A DNA stretch of 64,000 nucleotides. It comes from an uncultured Pelagibacteraceae bacterium. Lineage in GTDB: Bacteria; Pseudomonadota; Alphaproteobacteria; Pelagibacterales; Pelagibacteraceae. A program made the position numbers and the translations under genes. The notes under the pieces are model-generated. The model was not told where the DNA came from and did not search any database. It worked only from the letters and a program-made list of their open reading frames with translations. Of this stretch, positions 17,961 through 26,872 are shown piece after piece (the first letter of the stretch is position 1; every line of letters starts with the position of its first letter). The DNA lies in contig CACARD010000001.1 of assembly GCA_902534735.1 (NCBI GenBank), positions 86,001 to 150,000 on the forward strand, given 5' to 3'.

Positions 17961-19202
17961 ATGAAAATAAACAAAAAATTAGTTATTTTTACCTATGGTT
18001 TTCCAACGGGTAAAGGTGAGAAGACATTCATTAAATATGAATTAGATCAATTAAAAAATATTTTTAAAGAAATAGAGATTATTCCACAGAAGAAATTTGA
18101 TAGTAAACAAGTAAAGAGTCTTAATAAAAATATAAAAATAAATTTCAATTTATCCTTTAAATTAAATAAACTTAATATTTTATTTAAATTTTTTTTACAT
18201 ACCATATTCGAAAAAGATTTTTATAGGGAAATATATAAAATTTTATTTAAAAAAAATTTCCTAATAAAACTCAAAATGCTAACTATAGAACTCACAATGT
18301 CTGAAATTACATATGAATGGATTTTAAAAAATAAATTAAATGATAAAAAAGATTTAATTTTTTATTCTTTTTGGTCCAATTACATATTGTTATCGTTTGA
18401 AAAATTAAAAAGAACATCAATGAATTATAAAACTATAGCTAGATCTTTGGGTAGTGATTTGAATGGTTATATAAAAAATGACGATTATGTACCTTATATT
18501 GAAAAGAAATTTTTCACATTAGATAAACTATTTCTTTTGTCTAAGTTTCAAAAAAAAATTTTATTAAAAAAAAAATTGATAAATAAAAATAAAATCAAAA
18601 TTGCTCCCCTTGGTGTTTATAAGATTAGAAATAGATCTGTAAAAACTCGATTTTCATCTTATAATATATTGAGTTGTAACAATTTAATTAAAATAAAAAA
18701 TAATTTGCAGATGATTAATTTTGTAAAAGTGTTGTCTGAATACACTAATAAAAAAGTGAAATTTTATATTATAGGAGATGGACCAGAATATAATAAAATA
18801 TCAAAGAAACTTTTAAATTATAAAAAATTATTTAATTATAAATTATTAAAAAAAACAGCAAATTTACCTAAATTCATTATAAGTAAAAATATACATTTCT
18901 TTTTAAACTTAAGTAGCCAAGAAGGAATGTCTTTTTCAATAATGGAGGCTATGAGTTGTGGGATTCCTGTAATTTCTTCCAATATAGAAGCAAATAAATA
19001 TTTAGTTAATAAAAGTAGAGGTTACATAATAAATATTAATAACTATGAAAAATCTTTTATTTCAAACGCCAAATTGATTTTAAAAGATATAAAAAGCAAT
19101 GCTTATTTATCAAAACAAAGTAAAGCATTATCCTTTGTTAATAAAAATTTACAAAACAAAGAATGTTTTAAATTTTTTTTAAAAGAATTAAAAAAATTAT
19201 AA
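17961..19202 (+). CDS. Glycosyltransferase, GT-B fold (GT4-like)
   Basis: A 413-residue protein opening with TYGFPTGKGEKTFIKYEL, an N-terminal pattern common in GT4 enzymes of capsule and O-antigen loci. The donor domain contains IGDGPEYNKI and SSQEGMSFSIMEAMSCGIP, the E-x7-E type motif with two glutamates that contact the donor. It is probably a cytoplasmic transferase adding one sugar of the glycan. The gene lies alone on the plus strand, divergent from the GT4 gene at 16742 and convergent with the methyltransferase at 19204, one base between stops. Specificity cannot be read. Confidence 0.82.
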   Translation: MKINKKLVIFTYGFPTGKGEKTFIKYELDQLKNIFKEIEIIPQKKFDSKQVKSLNKNIKINFNLSFKLNKLNILFKFFLHTIFEKDFYREIYKILFKKNFLIKLKMLTIELTMSEITYEWILKNKLNDKKDLIFYSFWSNYILLSFEKLKRTSMNYKTIARSLGSDLNGYIKNDDYVPYIEKKFFTLDKLFLLSKFQKKILLKKKLINKNKIKIAPLGVYKIRNRSVKTRFSSYNILSCNNLIKIKNNLQMINFVKVLSEYTNKKVKFYIIGDGPEYNKISKKLLNYKKLFNYKLLKKTANLPKFIISKNIHFFLNLSSQEGMSFSIMEAMSCGIPVISSNIEANKYLVNKSRGYIININNYEKSFISNAKLILKDIKSNAYLSKQSKALSFVNKNLQNKECFKFFLKELKKL

Positions 19203-19203
19203 G

Positions 19204-19995
19204 TTATTTCCTAATTGCAGCCGCAATTGCTGATATTTTTTTAAATTTTAATAGTTTTTTTTTTTTTAAATGTAAATCAATTTTTTTTTCTGCTTTGGGA
19301 ATATAATATGTAGTATTTTTCCAAAAATTTATAAATTCTTTATTTTTTTTAAATTTTAAAAAATTTATCTTTTTTTTATTAATTATTTTTTTTCCGTTAA
19401 TTTTTAAAAACGGTATCAAAACATTTTGATAAAATTTTAAGGTGTTTAATATATTTTTTTGAATATTACTTATTTTATTAACAAAATTTACCATTTCATG
19501 AGGTTCTGTCGGTGCTGAAATTAAATAAATTCCATTATCTGATAATGAATTTTTCATGCTATTTAATAATTTGTTTTGTTTCTTTGAGTAATAAAGTGCG
19601 TAAGATGAATGAACTATATCAAAATATTTAGTTAATTTGTTTTTATTTAAAAAACTGCCCAGGTTATCCATATCTTCATTAAATATTTTTATATTTTTTG
19701 ACTTATATTTTTTTTTTAAAGAACTTAAAGAATGTTTAGAATAATCTAAGCACCAAATTTCTGGCGATTTGAAAATTTTTAAAAAATGAGAGACTTGAAG
19801 TCCATCTCCAGATCCAATATCAAGTATTTTAATGTTATTTATTCCCTTCTTAGCAAGTAACTTTTTAATAATTTCAGCATATGTTTTATATTGCCAATTT
19901 TTAAAGTTAGTTTTCTGATATTTTTTATTTAGATTAATTCTATTTTTTAAAAAGGAACTAGATGTTGCTCGAGATCTTATATTATTTTTAATCAT
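19204..19995 (-). CDS. SAM-dependent methyltransferase, class I
   Basis: The 263-residue protein has a clear class I methyltransferase core: IKILDIGSGDGLQVSHF is motif I, IWCLDYSKHSL the ribose-binding acidic strand, and DIVHSSYALYYSKKQN the post-I region, followed by NGIYLISAPTEPHE. The C-terminal third is lysine-rich and ends in KISAIAAAIRK. Its 4-base spacing from the PIG-L deacetylase suggests the two act on the same glycan or precursor, but this is inference. The coding strand contains a run of about 13 adenines near 19255-19267. Confidence 0.78.
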   Translation of the reverse strand: MIKNNIRSRATSSSFLKNRINLNKKYQKTNFKNWQYKTYAEIIKKLLAKKGINNIKILDIGSGDGLQVSHFLKIFKSPEIWCLDYSKHSLSSLKKKYKSKNIKIFNEDMDNLGSFLNKNKLTKYFDIVHSSYALYYSKKQNKLLNSMKNSLSDNGIYLISAPTEPHEMVNFVNKISNIQKNILNTLKFYQNVLIPFLKINGKKIINKKKINFLKFKKNKEFINFWKNTTYYIPKAEKKIDLHLKKKKLLKFKKISAIAAAIRK

Positions 19996-19999
19996 ATTA

Positions 20000-20692
20000 T
20001 TAATTTGTTTGTCTTATTAATCTGAAAGCCTCTGCAAATTTTGCTCCTACTATTTTACCTCTGTACTTTGCAAGTGTTTTAATTCCATCTTTTGTTCTTG
20101 GCATATCATTTGATTGAACTTCACTTTTGTAGAAATAAAAAGCTTTGATTTTATCATTAATATTCTTCTCGCTTAGCTCAACAAAATAATTAGGAGATAA
20201 TTGATTTTCAAAGTTCCATTCTGTACTAGATATAATCTCAAATGTGATCAATGTTTTCAAATACTTAATTGATGGCATTGGTCTTGTCGCCATCATTACT
20301 GATCTATTTAAGACTCTATGGTCATTATTACAATCTTCTGAACTGTGTGTTAAAATTTTATTTGGTTTAAATTGTTTAATTTCTTTTTCTAAAATTTTAT
20401 TAATTTCTATGATATCAACTTTGTCAAATCTACCACACGGCAAATTATAATATTTGTATTCATTAATTCCAAAATATTTTAAACAATCGATGGATTGTTT
20501 TTGTCTTTGTAAAATTTTTTTTTTTATTTTATTTTGATCGTCATTAGATGAATAGCGGCAAGTTGTTCCTTCACCTATAAAGATAACCCTAAAAATTTTT
20601 GTATTTTTATACTTTGATATATAACCGCCACAACCCAAGACTTCATCATCAGGATGGGCGACAATTATTAAATTTTTTTCTTTATATTTCAT
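20000..20692 (-). CDS. PIG-L family N-acetylglucosaminyl deacetylase
   Basis: The 230-residue enzyme has the zinc site of the LmbE/PIG-L family: VAHPDDEVLGCGG at 11-23 (His13, Asp16) and the second motif NNDHRVLNRS, with His125 as the third ligand after THSSED. Asp15 is the catalytic base candidate. It hydrolyses the N-acetyl group of a GlcNAc-type residue, in either a nucleotide sugar, a lipid-linked sugar or a glycan. It overlaps the downstream end of the large epimerase fusion by 11 bases. In this island it may produce a free amine for the formyltransferase or another acyltransferase, which is inference. Confidence 0.87.
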   Translation of the reverse strand: MKYKEKNLIIVAHPDDEVLGCGGYISKYKNTKIFRVIFIGEGTTCRYSSNDDQNKIKKKILQRQKQSIDCLKYFGINEYKYYNLPCGRFDKVDIIEINKILEKEIKQFKPNKILTHSSEDCNNDHRVLNRSVMMATRPMPSIKYLKTLITFEIISSTEWNFENQLSPNYFVELSEKNINDKIKAFYFYKSEVQSNDMPRTKDGIKTLAKYRGKIVGAKFAEAFRLIRQTN

Positions 20693-22934
20693 TTTTTAAA
20701 AAATTTTTTATCAAAGGTATAATTTTATGGCTATCATTTGTATCTACTATTTTTTCAATTTTTAACAACAAATTATTTATACTCTTTAGATCATATAAGG
20801 GTTCATCAACTTGTAAAACTCTGTTAATTTTTGTTTTTTTTGTTAATTTATTAATTGATAATTCTTCACACAATTTTTCACCTTTATTTAATCCAACTTC
20901 ATTAATTTTGATATTAAAATCTTTATTAAAATTCAATTTCAAATTTATCATTTTATTTAATAAACTCTTTATATTGATAGGATCTCCCATATCTAAAATT
21001 AATATTTTAAATTTTTTTTCTAATTGACTTGCTGCTATAACTAAATTACATGCCTCACTAATTGACATGAAATATCTAGTCGCTTTTTTATCTGTCAAAT
21101 TGATAGTTTCTCCCTTATTTAATTTTTCTAAAAATAAATTTATAACCGAGCCTCTACTTCCAAAAACATTTCCAAATCTAACGGTTGATACTTCAATTTT
21201 TCTATTATTAAGAAATTTATAACTTTGACATATTATTTCTGAAATTCGTTTTGATAACCCGAGTATACTTGTAGGTTTTACTGCTTTATCAGTTGAGATG
21301 TTTATAATTTTAACTTTTTTTGATGTTGATTTATTTACAGTGTTGATCAAATTATAAGTACCTAGAATATTATTTTTTATCGCTTGAACTGGGCTTTTTT
21401 CGAGAAAATTTAAATGTTTATAAGCAGCGGCATGAAAAATTAAATCAATGTTATTTTGTTTAATTATATTTTTTATCAAATATTTGTCATTTATATCACC
21501 TAAAACTAATTCGATTTTTTTTTGATTTAAATCCATATTATTTTTTAAATTAAATAAAAAATATTCAGAAAAATCGAGACATATAATTTTTTTTTTGACA
21601 ACTTTTGATAATTGAATAACTAGCTCGGATCCTATTGAACCACCTGCTCCCGTAATTAGAATTTTTTTATTTTTTAAATTAATATTAAAATTTTTAGCTA
21701 TTTCTAAATTTTTTTTATCAAATATGTTTATAAATTCAGAGTTTTGTAAATCATTTAGGCTAATTACTTCAGAATTTACCTCAGATTTTAAGGGTAAGTT
21801 ATTTATACTTAAAGATATTTTGGACAAAGATTGATATAAATTTTTTAATTTTTGATTACTTAATGATGGTATTGCTAATATTACATTTGGAACTTTGTTT
21901 TGGCTCGATAGATTTTTTAATTCCTCAAAAGATATTATAATTTTACCTCTATAGAATTTACCTAATTTGTTAGGATCATCGTCAACAAAACAAAACACAC
22001 CATCAACATTATTTTGTAAAATTAAATCACAAACTTGTTTTCCCGCATTTCCAGCACCATAAATAATGCTACCTTTAATTTTTTTGCTCACAAAAAACTT
22101 ATTGATATCAAAGTTATACTTTTTCAACTTTAACTTTTTTCTTTTACCTGTTTGTAAGTAAATATAGTTTATAAGGTTCACTTTGTTTTTTACCTTAAAT
22201 TTAATATTTGCTATTGAGATATTTTGCTCAGGTTTCGTTTGATTTGTAATCTTGAATTTATTTTCTCCGATTAGTGATATTATATCCTTGATTTTATATC
22301 CATAACCATTACCAATATCGCAAATATTATTAGTTTTTTTTTTAATTAAAATTTTGTAAATTTTGCAAACATCATCAACGTGGATAAAATCTCTAATAGC
22401 TTGCCCATCATTAATTAATAATAGAGGTTTTTTTTTGATATATGAATCGACAATTTTTTTTACAATAGAAAAATTATCGTTTCCTCCGTAAATATTAAAT
22501 ACCCTTGCTATTACAACATTAATTTTATTTTTTTTTGAATAGTTTAATAAAACTCTTTCACATAATAACTTTGTTAATGAATAGATATCTCTATTAGAAA
22601 TTTTATCTTTATTTAAATTTATGTTACTTAAGTTATATACCGACGAACTCGAAGTATATATTAATTTGTTTATATTTTTATCTTTACATGCTTCCAAAAT
22701 TCTTTCTAAGATTTGTATACTTTGTTCAATAAATTTTTTTAAATTTATTTTTTTATTTAGAAAAGAAGATGGATAAAAACTATTTATAATTAAATTTATC
22801 TTTTTATTTTTATTTAAAAAATTTTTTTCATTTAGAAAATTTTTTGAAGATATTATTTTGCTATTCTCTAAATTTTTTTTCAATCTTTGAGACAAATTAC
22901 TTCTTTCACCAATAATTATTGTATGGTTTTTCAT
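20682..22934 (-). CDS. Fused epimerase-like SDR plus CapD/WbpM-like 4,6-dehydratase
   Basis: The 750-residue protein contains three Rossmann modules. Residues 1-265 form an atypical extended SDR with YTSSSSVYN and a YSLTK active site (Tyr118, Lys122). Residues 286-385 are a nucleotide-binding domain with IYGAGNAGKQ. Residues 400-750 are a Polysacc_synt_2 dehydratase with TGAGGSIGSELV (428-439), HAAAYKH, ISTDKAVKPTS and GLSKR, as in FlaA1/WbpM/PglF enzymes that make UDP-4-keto-6-deoxy-GlcNAc. Normal WbpM starts with four membrane helices; here they are absent and an SDR takes that place. The two catalytic ends may perform sequential steps. It overlaps its neighbours by 11 and 4 bases. Confidence 0.83.
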   Translation of the reverse strand: MKNHTIIIGERSNLSQRLKKNLENSKIISSKNFLNEKNFLNKNKKINLIINSFYPSSFLNKKINLKKFIEQSIQILERILEACKDKNINKLIYTSSSSVYNLSNINLNKDKISNRDIYSLTKLLCERVLLNYSKKNKINVVIARVFNIYGGNDNFSIVKKIVDSYIKKKPLLLINDGQAIRDFIHVDDVCKIYKILIKKKTNNICDIGNGYGYKIKDIISLIGENKFKITNQTKPEQNISIANIKFKVKNKVNLINYIYLQTGKRKKLKLKKYNFDINKFFVSKKIKGSIIYGAGNAGKQVCDLILQNNVDGVFCFVDDDPNKLGKFYRGKIIISFEELKNLSSQNKVPNVILAIPSLSNQKLKNLYQSLSKISLSINNLPLKSEVNSEVISLNDLQNSEFINIFDKKNLEIAKNFNINLKNKKILITGAGGSIGSELVIQLSKVVKKKIICLDFSEYFLFNLKNNMDLNQKKIELVLGDINDKYLIKNIIKQNNIDLIFHAAAYKHLNFLEKSPVQAIKNNILGTYNLINTVNKSTSKKVKIINISTDKAVKPTSILGLSKRISEIICQSYKFLNNRKIEVSTVRFGNVFGSRGSVINLFLEKLNKGETINLTDKKATRYFMSISEACNLVIAASQLEKKFKILILDMGDPINIKSLLNKMINLKLNFNKDFNIKINEVGLNKGEKLCEELSINKLTKKTKINRVLQVDEPLYDLKSINNLLLKIEKIVDTNDSHKIIPLIKNFLKNEI

Positions 22935-23800
22935 CTAAATAATCTTACTAAAATTCTAAGAAAAAATATAAAATAATAAATTTTTAATCTAGTGGTACTT
23001 AATTTGAAATTTTTAACTATATACTTTCTTATTAAATATTCTGAATAAAAGTCTTTTAATGTTTTTAATTTGTTAGATTTTAAAACAATATTTCCAGATA
23101 TTTGGGCTGAAGCTTTTGCATCATAACATTTATACAATATAATTCCATTATTTCTAAGCAATAAAGAATGTAAGATATCTTCACAAAAAGATCTTTTAAA
23201 ATTGTACGGATAATAATTTTTAAGTATGAGATTTTTTCTTCTATGCATTACGGCACCACCAGAAAGCCATTCGTGAACTTCGAAACCTTTTGATTTATTT
23301 TCATGAGAATAATTAAATCCACTCAAAGATATTTTTCCTGGAGAATATCCATCAGATGAATTTATTAACCAGTGGTAAAATTTTAACAAATAGCTGTTAG
23401 GTTTTTTATATATTTTTGAAATTTTATAATTGTTAATATATTTTGGCGCAACTGATATATTTTTTCTTTTTTTTACAAACTGATACAAATTATGTATACA
23501 GTTTTTTTTTAATTCTACATCATCGTCAAGTTGCATGACATAATCTGTTTTACAATTTTTAAAACCTAATATTCTTTGGTAAACTTGATTTTTTTTTTTG
23601 CTCAATATAATATTTAAATTTAAGATTTTATACAGAGGCTTTAGATCTTTCATTTTTTTATAATTACTTTGAGGAACAACTACTAATACTTCAGTTGGTA
23701 AATGAGTATTTAGATTAATTGCACGTAAGCAAAATTTTATATGATCATATCCTAAGGTTGGGATAACAACAGTTACAGGAATTTTTTTTTTATTTATCAA
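22931..23800 (-). CDS. Glycosyltransferase family 2
   Basis: The 289-residue GT-A protein starts with VTVVIPTLGYDHIKFCLRAI and has YVMQLDDDVE near 92-101, a DDD-type metal and nucleotide binding motif. EWLSGGAVMHRR and CEDILHSLLLRNNG later match the acceptor side of GT2 enzymes. A hydrophobic C-terminal stretch may peripherally bind the membrane. Start is TTG at 23800, within the end of the 2-hydroxyacid dehydrogenase gene (11-base overlap). It is likely a cytoplasmic transferase in repeat-unit assembly. Confidence 0.82.
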   Translation of the reverse strand: MINKKKIPVTVVIPTLGYDHIKFCLRAINLNTHLPTEVLVVVPQSNYKKMKDLKPLYKILNLNIILSKKKNQVYQRILGFKNCKTDYVMQLDDDVELKKNCIHNLYQFVKKRKNISVAPKYINNYKISKIYKKPNSYLLKFYHWLINSSDGYSPGKISLSGFNYSHENKSKGFEVHEWLSGGAVMHRRKNLILKNYYPYNFKRSFCEDILHSLLLRNNGIILYKCYDAKASAQISGNIVLKSNKLKTLKDFYSEYLIRKYIVKNFKLSTTRLKIYYFIFFLRILVRLFR

Positions 23801-24728
23801 TTGAAATTAAATATTTTATTAAATTCTTTGAAGCAGAATATTCCATATCTTTTCTTGTTTCGTGTGTATATGAAGCTATATGGGGCAAAGGAAATACATT
23901 ATTTAAATTCAAAAGATTTCCTTTGTATGGTTCTTTAACATAACAATCTAAAAAAGCCTTAGAATTTTTATTTTTTTTTAAAAAATTATATAAATTCCTT
24001 TCATTGATAATTGCACCGCGTGATGCATTTATAATGGTGATATTTTTATTGGCGGTTTCTAAGGTTTTTGAATTAATAAGATTTTTTGTTTTATCATTCA
24101 AGCTTAAGGAAATACAGACTATATCACATTTAGAAAAAATTTCATTTAATCCACATCTCTTTAATTTATTGCTTTTAATATTTCTTTTTTCAAAAACAAA
24201 TGTATCGCAACCAAAATTTTTTAATTTTCTATGTAAGTTTTGGCCAATTTTTCCAAATCCTAAAATACCAATTTTTTTTTTTTCTAAATTATTTCCTATA
24301 ATAGGTTTCCATTTTTTTTTTTTCATTAAATTTATGTTCGGCAAAATGTTTCTTAGAGAAATAAGAATGAGGGTCAAAAATAACTCGCTAACACTATTTG
24401 TTAATTCGTCTTTCAATTTAATAACTTTTATATTCTTTTTTTTTAAGTACGGCAAATCTAAACTATCAACACCGACACCGACTCTAGATATGGCTTTTAA
24501 GTTTTTTTGATTAGAAATTGTTTTGTAGTTGTACTTTTCTAAACCTGCTATGATACCTTTTATATTAGGATATTTTGTAAAAATTTTTCTTAGATCTTCT
24601 TCTTTGAGTGGTCTTTTAAATTCATTATAAATAACTTTAAAATTTCTTTTTAAATTTTTTGGGAAAAAAAAATTTTTTTTTGAAAACAGATTATCAGCTA
24701 TGTAAATAATTTTTTTATTTGAAAGCAT
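23790..24728 (-). CDS. D-isomer-specific 2-hydroxyacid dehydrogenase
   Basis: The 312-residue enzyme has the NAD motif GILGFGKIGQNL (154-165) and the catalytic triad of the family: Arg237 in NASRGAI, Glu266 in VKEPYKG, and His283 in PHIASYTHE. It has no C-terminal regulatory domain, unlike many SerA proteins. It would interconvert a 2-keto acid and a D-2-hydroxy acid. Inside a glycan island, with a GT2 overlapping by 11 bases, it may make a hydroxy-acid substituent for sugar decoration rather than serine; the product is unknown. A second member of the family is at 55408. Confidence 0.85.
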   Translation of the reverse strand: MLSNKKIIYIADNLFSKKNFFFPKNLKRNFKVIYNEFKRPLKEEDLRKIFTKYPNIKGIIAGLEKYNYKTISNQKNLKAISRVGVGVDSLDLPYLKKKNIKVIKLKDELTNSVSELFLTLILISLRNILPNINLMKKKKWKPIIGNNLEKKKIGILGFGKIGQNLHRKLKNFGCDTFVFEKRNIKSNKLKRCGLNEIFSKCDIVCISLSLNDKTKNLINSKTLETANKNITIINASRGAIINERNLYNFLKKNKNSKAFLDCYVKEPYKGNLLNLNNVFPLPHIASYTHETRKDMEYSASKNLIKYLISIDK

Positions 24729-24881
24729 TTAATATTAATAATATTAGAATTTAAATGTTAGTGTTTGTACATTTGATCATACATTTTTTAACAAATAGAA
24801 GACATAAATAAAGATAAAACTTATTTTTAAGTTGTACCATATGAATTTTTATTTATATATGTCTAAAATTGAATTGATTAT
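24729..24881. promoter_or_regulatory. Divergent intergenic region with a weak promoter candidate
   Basis: This 153-base spacer separates the 2-hydroxyacid dehydrogenase (minus) from the nucleotide-sugar dehydrogenase (plus). On the plus strand TTGTAC at 24832-24837 and TATATA at 24854-24859, with a 16-base spacer, form a plausible sigma-70-like promoter for the downstream gene. In such AT-rich DNA similar matches occur by chance, so this is only suggestive. Confidence 0.3.
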
Positions 24882-26159
24882 ATGAGCTTTTACTCAAGTT
24901 TATTAAATAAAATTAAAAAAAAAAATGCCAAAATTGCAATTGTTGGATTAGGTTATGTTGGCTTACCATTAGCCTTGGAATTTAGTAAAACGAATTTTAA
25001 GGTCGTATGTTTGGATATTGATAGGGAAAAAATAAAATTACTTAATAATAGTAAATCATATATCAATCATATCTCTAGCGATCTTTTAAAAATTAACAAA
25101 AAAAATCTTACTTTTACTCACGACTTTAGTTATTTAAAGGAAACACAAATAATAATATTATGCCTTCCAACACCCATTACTTCTAAGTTAATTCCAGACC
25201 TAAGTCATATAAAAGCTGCTTTAAAATCAATTAAAAAAAATTTAGTTACGGGACAAATTATAATTTTGGAAAGCTCAACATATCCTGGATCAACAAAAAA
25301 AGTTATAGCCGAAAAGTTGAAAGAATTTCAAATTGGAAAAAATTTCTTTTTAGGTTATTCTCCAGAAAGAGAAGATCCAAATAATAAAAAATATAATATA
25401 AAAACAATCCCTAAAATATGTAGTGGCTATTCAAAAAAATGTCTTAATATAACTGTTTGTTTATATCAAAATATTATAAAAAATATAATTAAAGTATCAA
25501 ACATAGAAACCGCAGAATTTGTTAAATTATATGAAAATGTTTATAGAAGCGTAAATGTAGCTTTAGTAAACGAGCTTAAAATTTTATCTAATCAATTAAA
25601 TTTGGATATATATGAAATTATTAAAGCTGCAAAAACAAAACCTTTTGGATTTCAAGCATTTTATCCAGGACCAGGTGTTGGTGGGCACTGTATACCTGTT
25701 GATCCATATTATTTATCTTGGATAGCAAAAAAAAATAATATCAAGACGACGCTTATAGATAATGCTGGAAAAATTAATTCGTATATGCCTCGATGGACAG
25801 CTAAAAAAATTTTAGAAAATAAAATACTTAAAAAAGTTTTGATAATAGGCGTAGCTTACAAAAAAAATGTGGATGATACAAGAGAATCTCCCGCAATTGA
25901 TTTAATGAGTATACTGATTAAAAAAGGTATAAACGTAGATTATTACGATCCTTACGTCAGAAAATTGAAATCAAAAAAACTAAATAAAATTTATTACTCA
26001 ATAAAAATTTTAGATAAGAAATTAAAAAAGTACGATTGCTCTGTAATAATAACTAATCATACTTCAATTGATTACGAGATTATAAGAAAAAATTCAAAAT
26101 TTGTAGTTGATACGAGAAATACCTATAAAATTAAAAATAATAATATTATGAAAGTATAA
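24882..26159 (+). CDS. wbpA: UDP-sugar 6-dehydrogenase (WbpA/TviB-like)
   Basis: The 425-residue protein has the NAD motif VGLGYVGLPLALEF (21-34), LCLPTPI near 93-99, ESSTYPGST at 130-138, and a conserved Lys215 in EFVKLYENVYRSVN. PGPGVGGHCIPVDPYYLSW at about 262-280 carries the catalytic Cys270. These define the UDP-glucose/UDP-HexNAc dehydrogenase family, and the HCIPVDPYYL pattern favours the UDP-GlcNAc/GalNAc branch (WbpA, TviB, WecC). It makes a UDP-HexNAc uronic acid that the WbpB/WbpE pair could then aminate. It converges on the SDR at 26174 with 14 bases between. Confidence 0.88.
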   Translation: MSFYSSLLNKIKKKNAKIAIVGLGYVGLPLALEFSKTNFKVVCLDIDREKIKLLNNSKSYINHISSDLLKINKKNLTFTHDFSYLKETQIIILCLPTPITSKLIPDLSHIKAALKSIKKNLVTGQIIILESSTYPGSTKKVIAEKLKEFQIGKNFFLGYSPEREDPNNKKYNIKTIPKICSGYSKKCLNITVCLYQNIIKNIIKVSNIETAEFVKLYENVYRSVNVALVNELKILSNQLNLDIYEIIKAAKTKPFGFQAFYPGPGVGGHCIPVDPYYLSWIAKKNNIKTTLIDNAGKINSYMPRWTAKKILENKILKKVLIIGVAYKKNVDDTRESPAIDLMSILIKKGINVDYYDPYVRKLKSKKLNKIYYSIKILDKKLKKYDCSVIITNHTSIDYEIIRKNSKFVVDTRNTYKIKNNNIMKV

Positions 26160-26173
26160 TATTATATATAAAT

Positions 26174-26872
26174 TTATTCTCCTCCAGTAAAATTAATTGT
26201 TTCAGACGCGATATAAGTATTTGTAATAATAAAATATTTTATTAGAGTAATTATTTCATCTATATTTGCAAATCTTTTGATTGGTATTTTAGTTATTCTT
26301 TCTTTTAAATTTTTATTTTTAATTTTTTTATGAATTTTGGTATTTACCACACCTAATCTCAAATTGTTATAAAAAATATTAAATTTAGGTAAATTTCTAA
26401 TCTCATTTGGTATAAATTCAGAGCAATATTTTGATAAAGAATAATTGAATGTATTAAAACCTCCTCCAAATTTTATACCTATGCTAGAACAATTAATGAT
26501 TCTGCCGAATTTATTTTTTTTCATATAATCAATTGAATTTTGATATATCAATAATTGAGATATAAAATTAGCATTTAATGATTTGATTATATTTTTATAG
26601 TCTGTCGTTAAAAATGTTTTATTATCAATATATCCCACTAAATTAACAATAATATCAAAATTTTTTAAATTTTTTAAAAGTTTGTTACTATTTTTTACAG
26701 ATAATTTAGAAAAATCTCTTTTTAAAAAAAAAATTTTTTTTTTTAATTTAGGTTTATTTTTTCTGTACTGTAAATAAATTTTATATTTTTTTTCATCTAA
26801 AGAATTTACGAGATTTATCCCAATATCAGAACTACCGCCTAGTATTAAAATTTTTTTTAGACTACTACGCAT
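26174..26872 (-). CDS. Short-chain dehydrogenase/reductase
   Basis: A 232-residue SDR with ILGGSSDIGINLV at 9-21, VNLVGYID in place of the NNAG motif, CSSIGIKFGG, and the active site YSLSKYCSE. Typical length and order for the classical family. It is the last gene of a tight minus-strand set and overlaps the radical SAM/SPASM gene by 16 bases, so the two are likely translated together. The substrate is unknown; a role in reducing a keto group produced by the neighbouring radical enzyme is a hypothesis. Confidence 0.8.
   Translation of the reverse strand: MRSSLKKILILGGSSDIGINLVNSLDEKKYKIYLQYRKNKPKLKKKIFFLKRDFSKLSVKNSNKLLKNLKNFDIIVNLVGYIDNKTFLTTDYKNIIKSLNANFISQLLIYQNSIDYMKKNKFGRIINCSSIGIKFGGGFNTFNYSLSKYCSEFIPNEIRNLPKFNIFYNNLRLGVVNTKIHKKIKNKNLKERITKIPIKRFANIDEIITLIKYFIITNTYIASETINFTGGE

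Noticed and set aside
24832..24859. Sigma-70-like promoter for the nucleotide-sugar dehydrogenase.
   Set aside because: Kept only as a low-confidence note in the intergenic entry, because TATA-like hexamers are everywhere in this AT-rich DNA.
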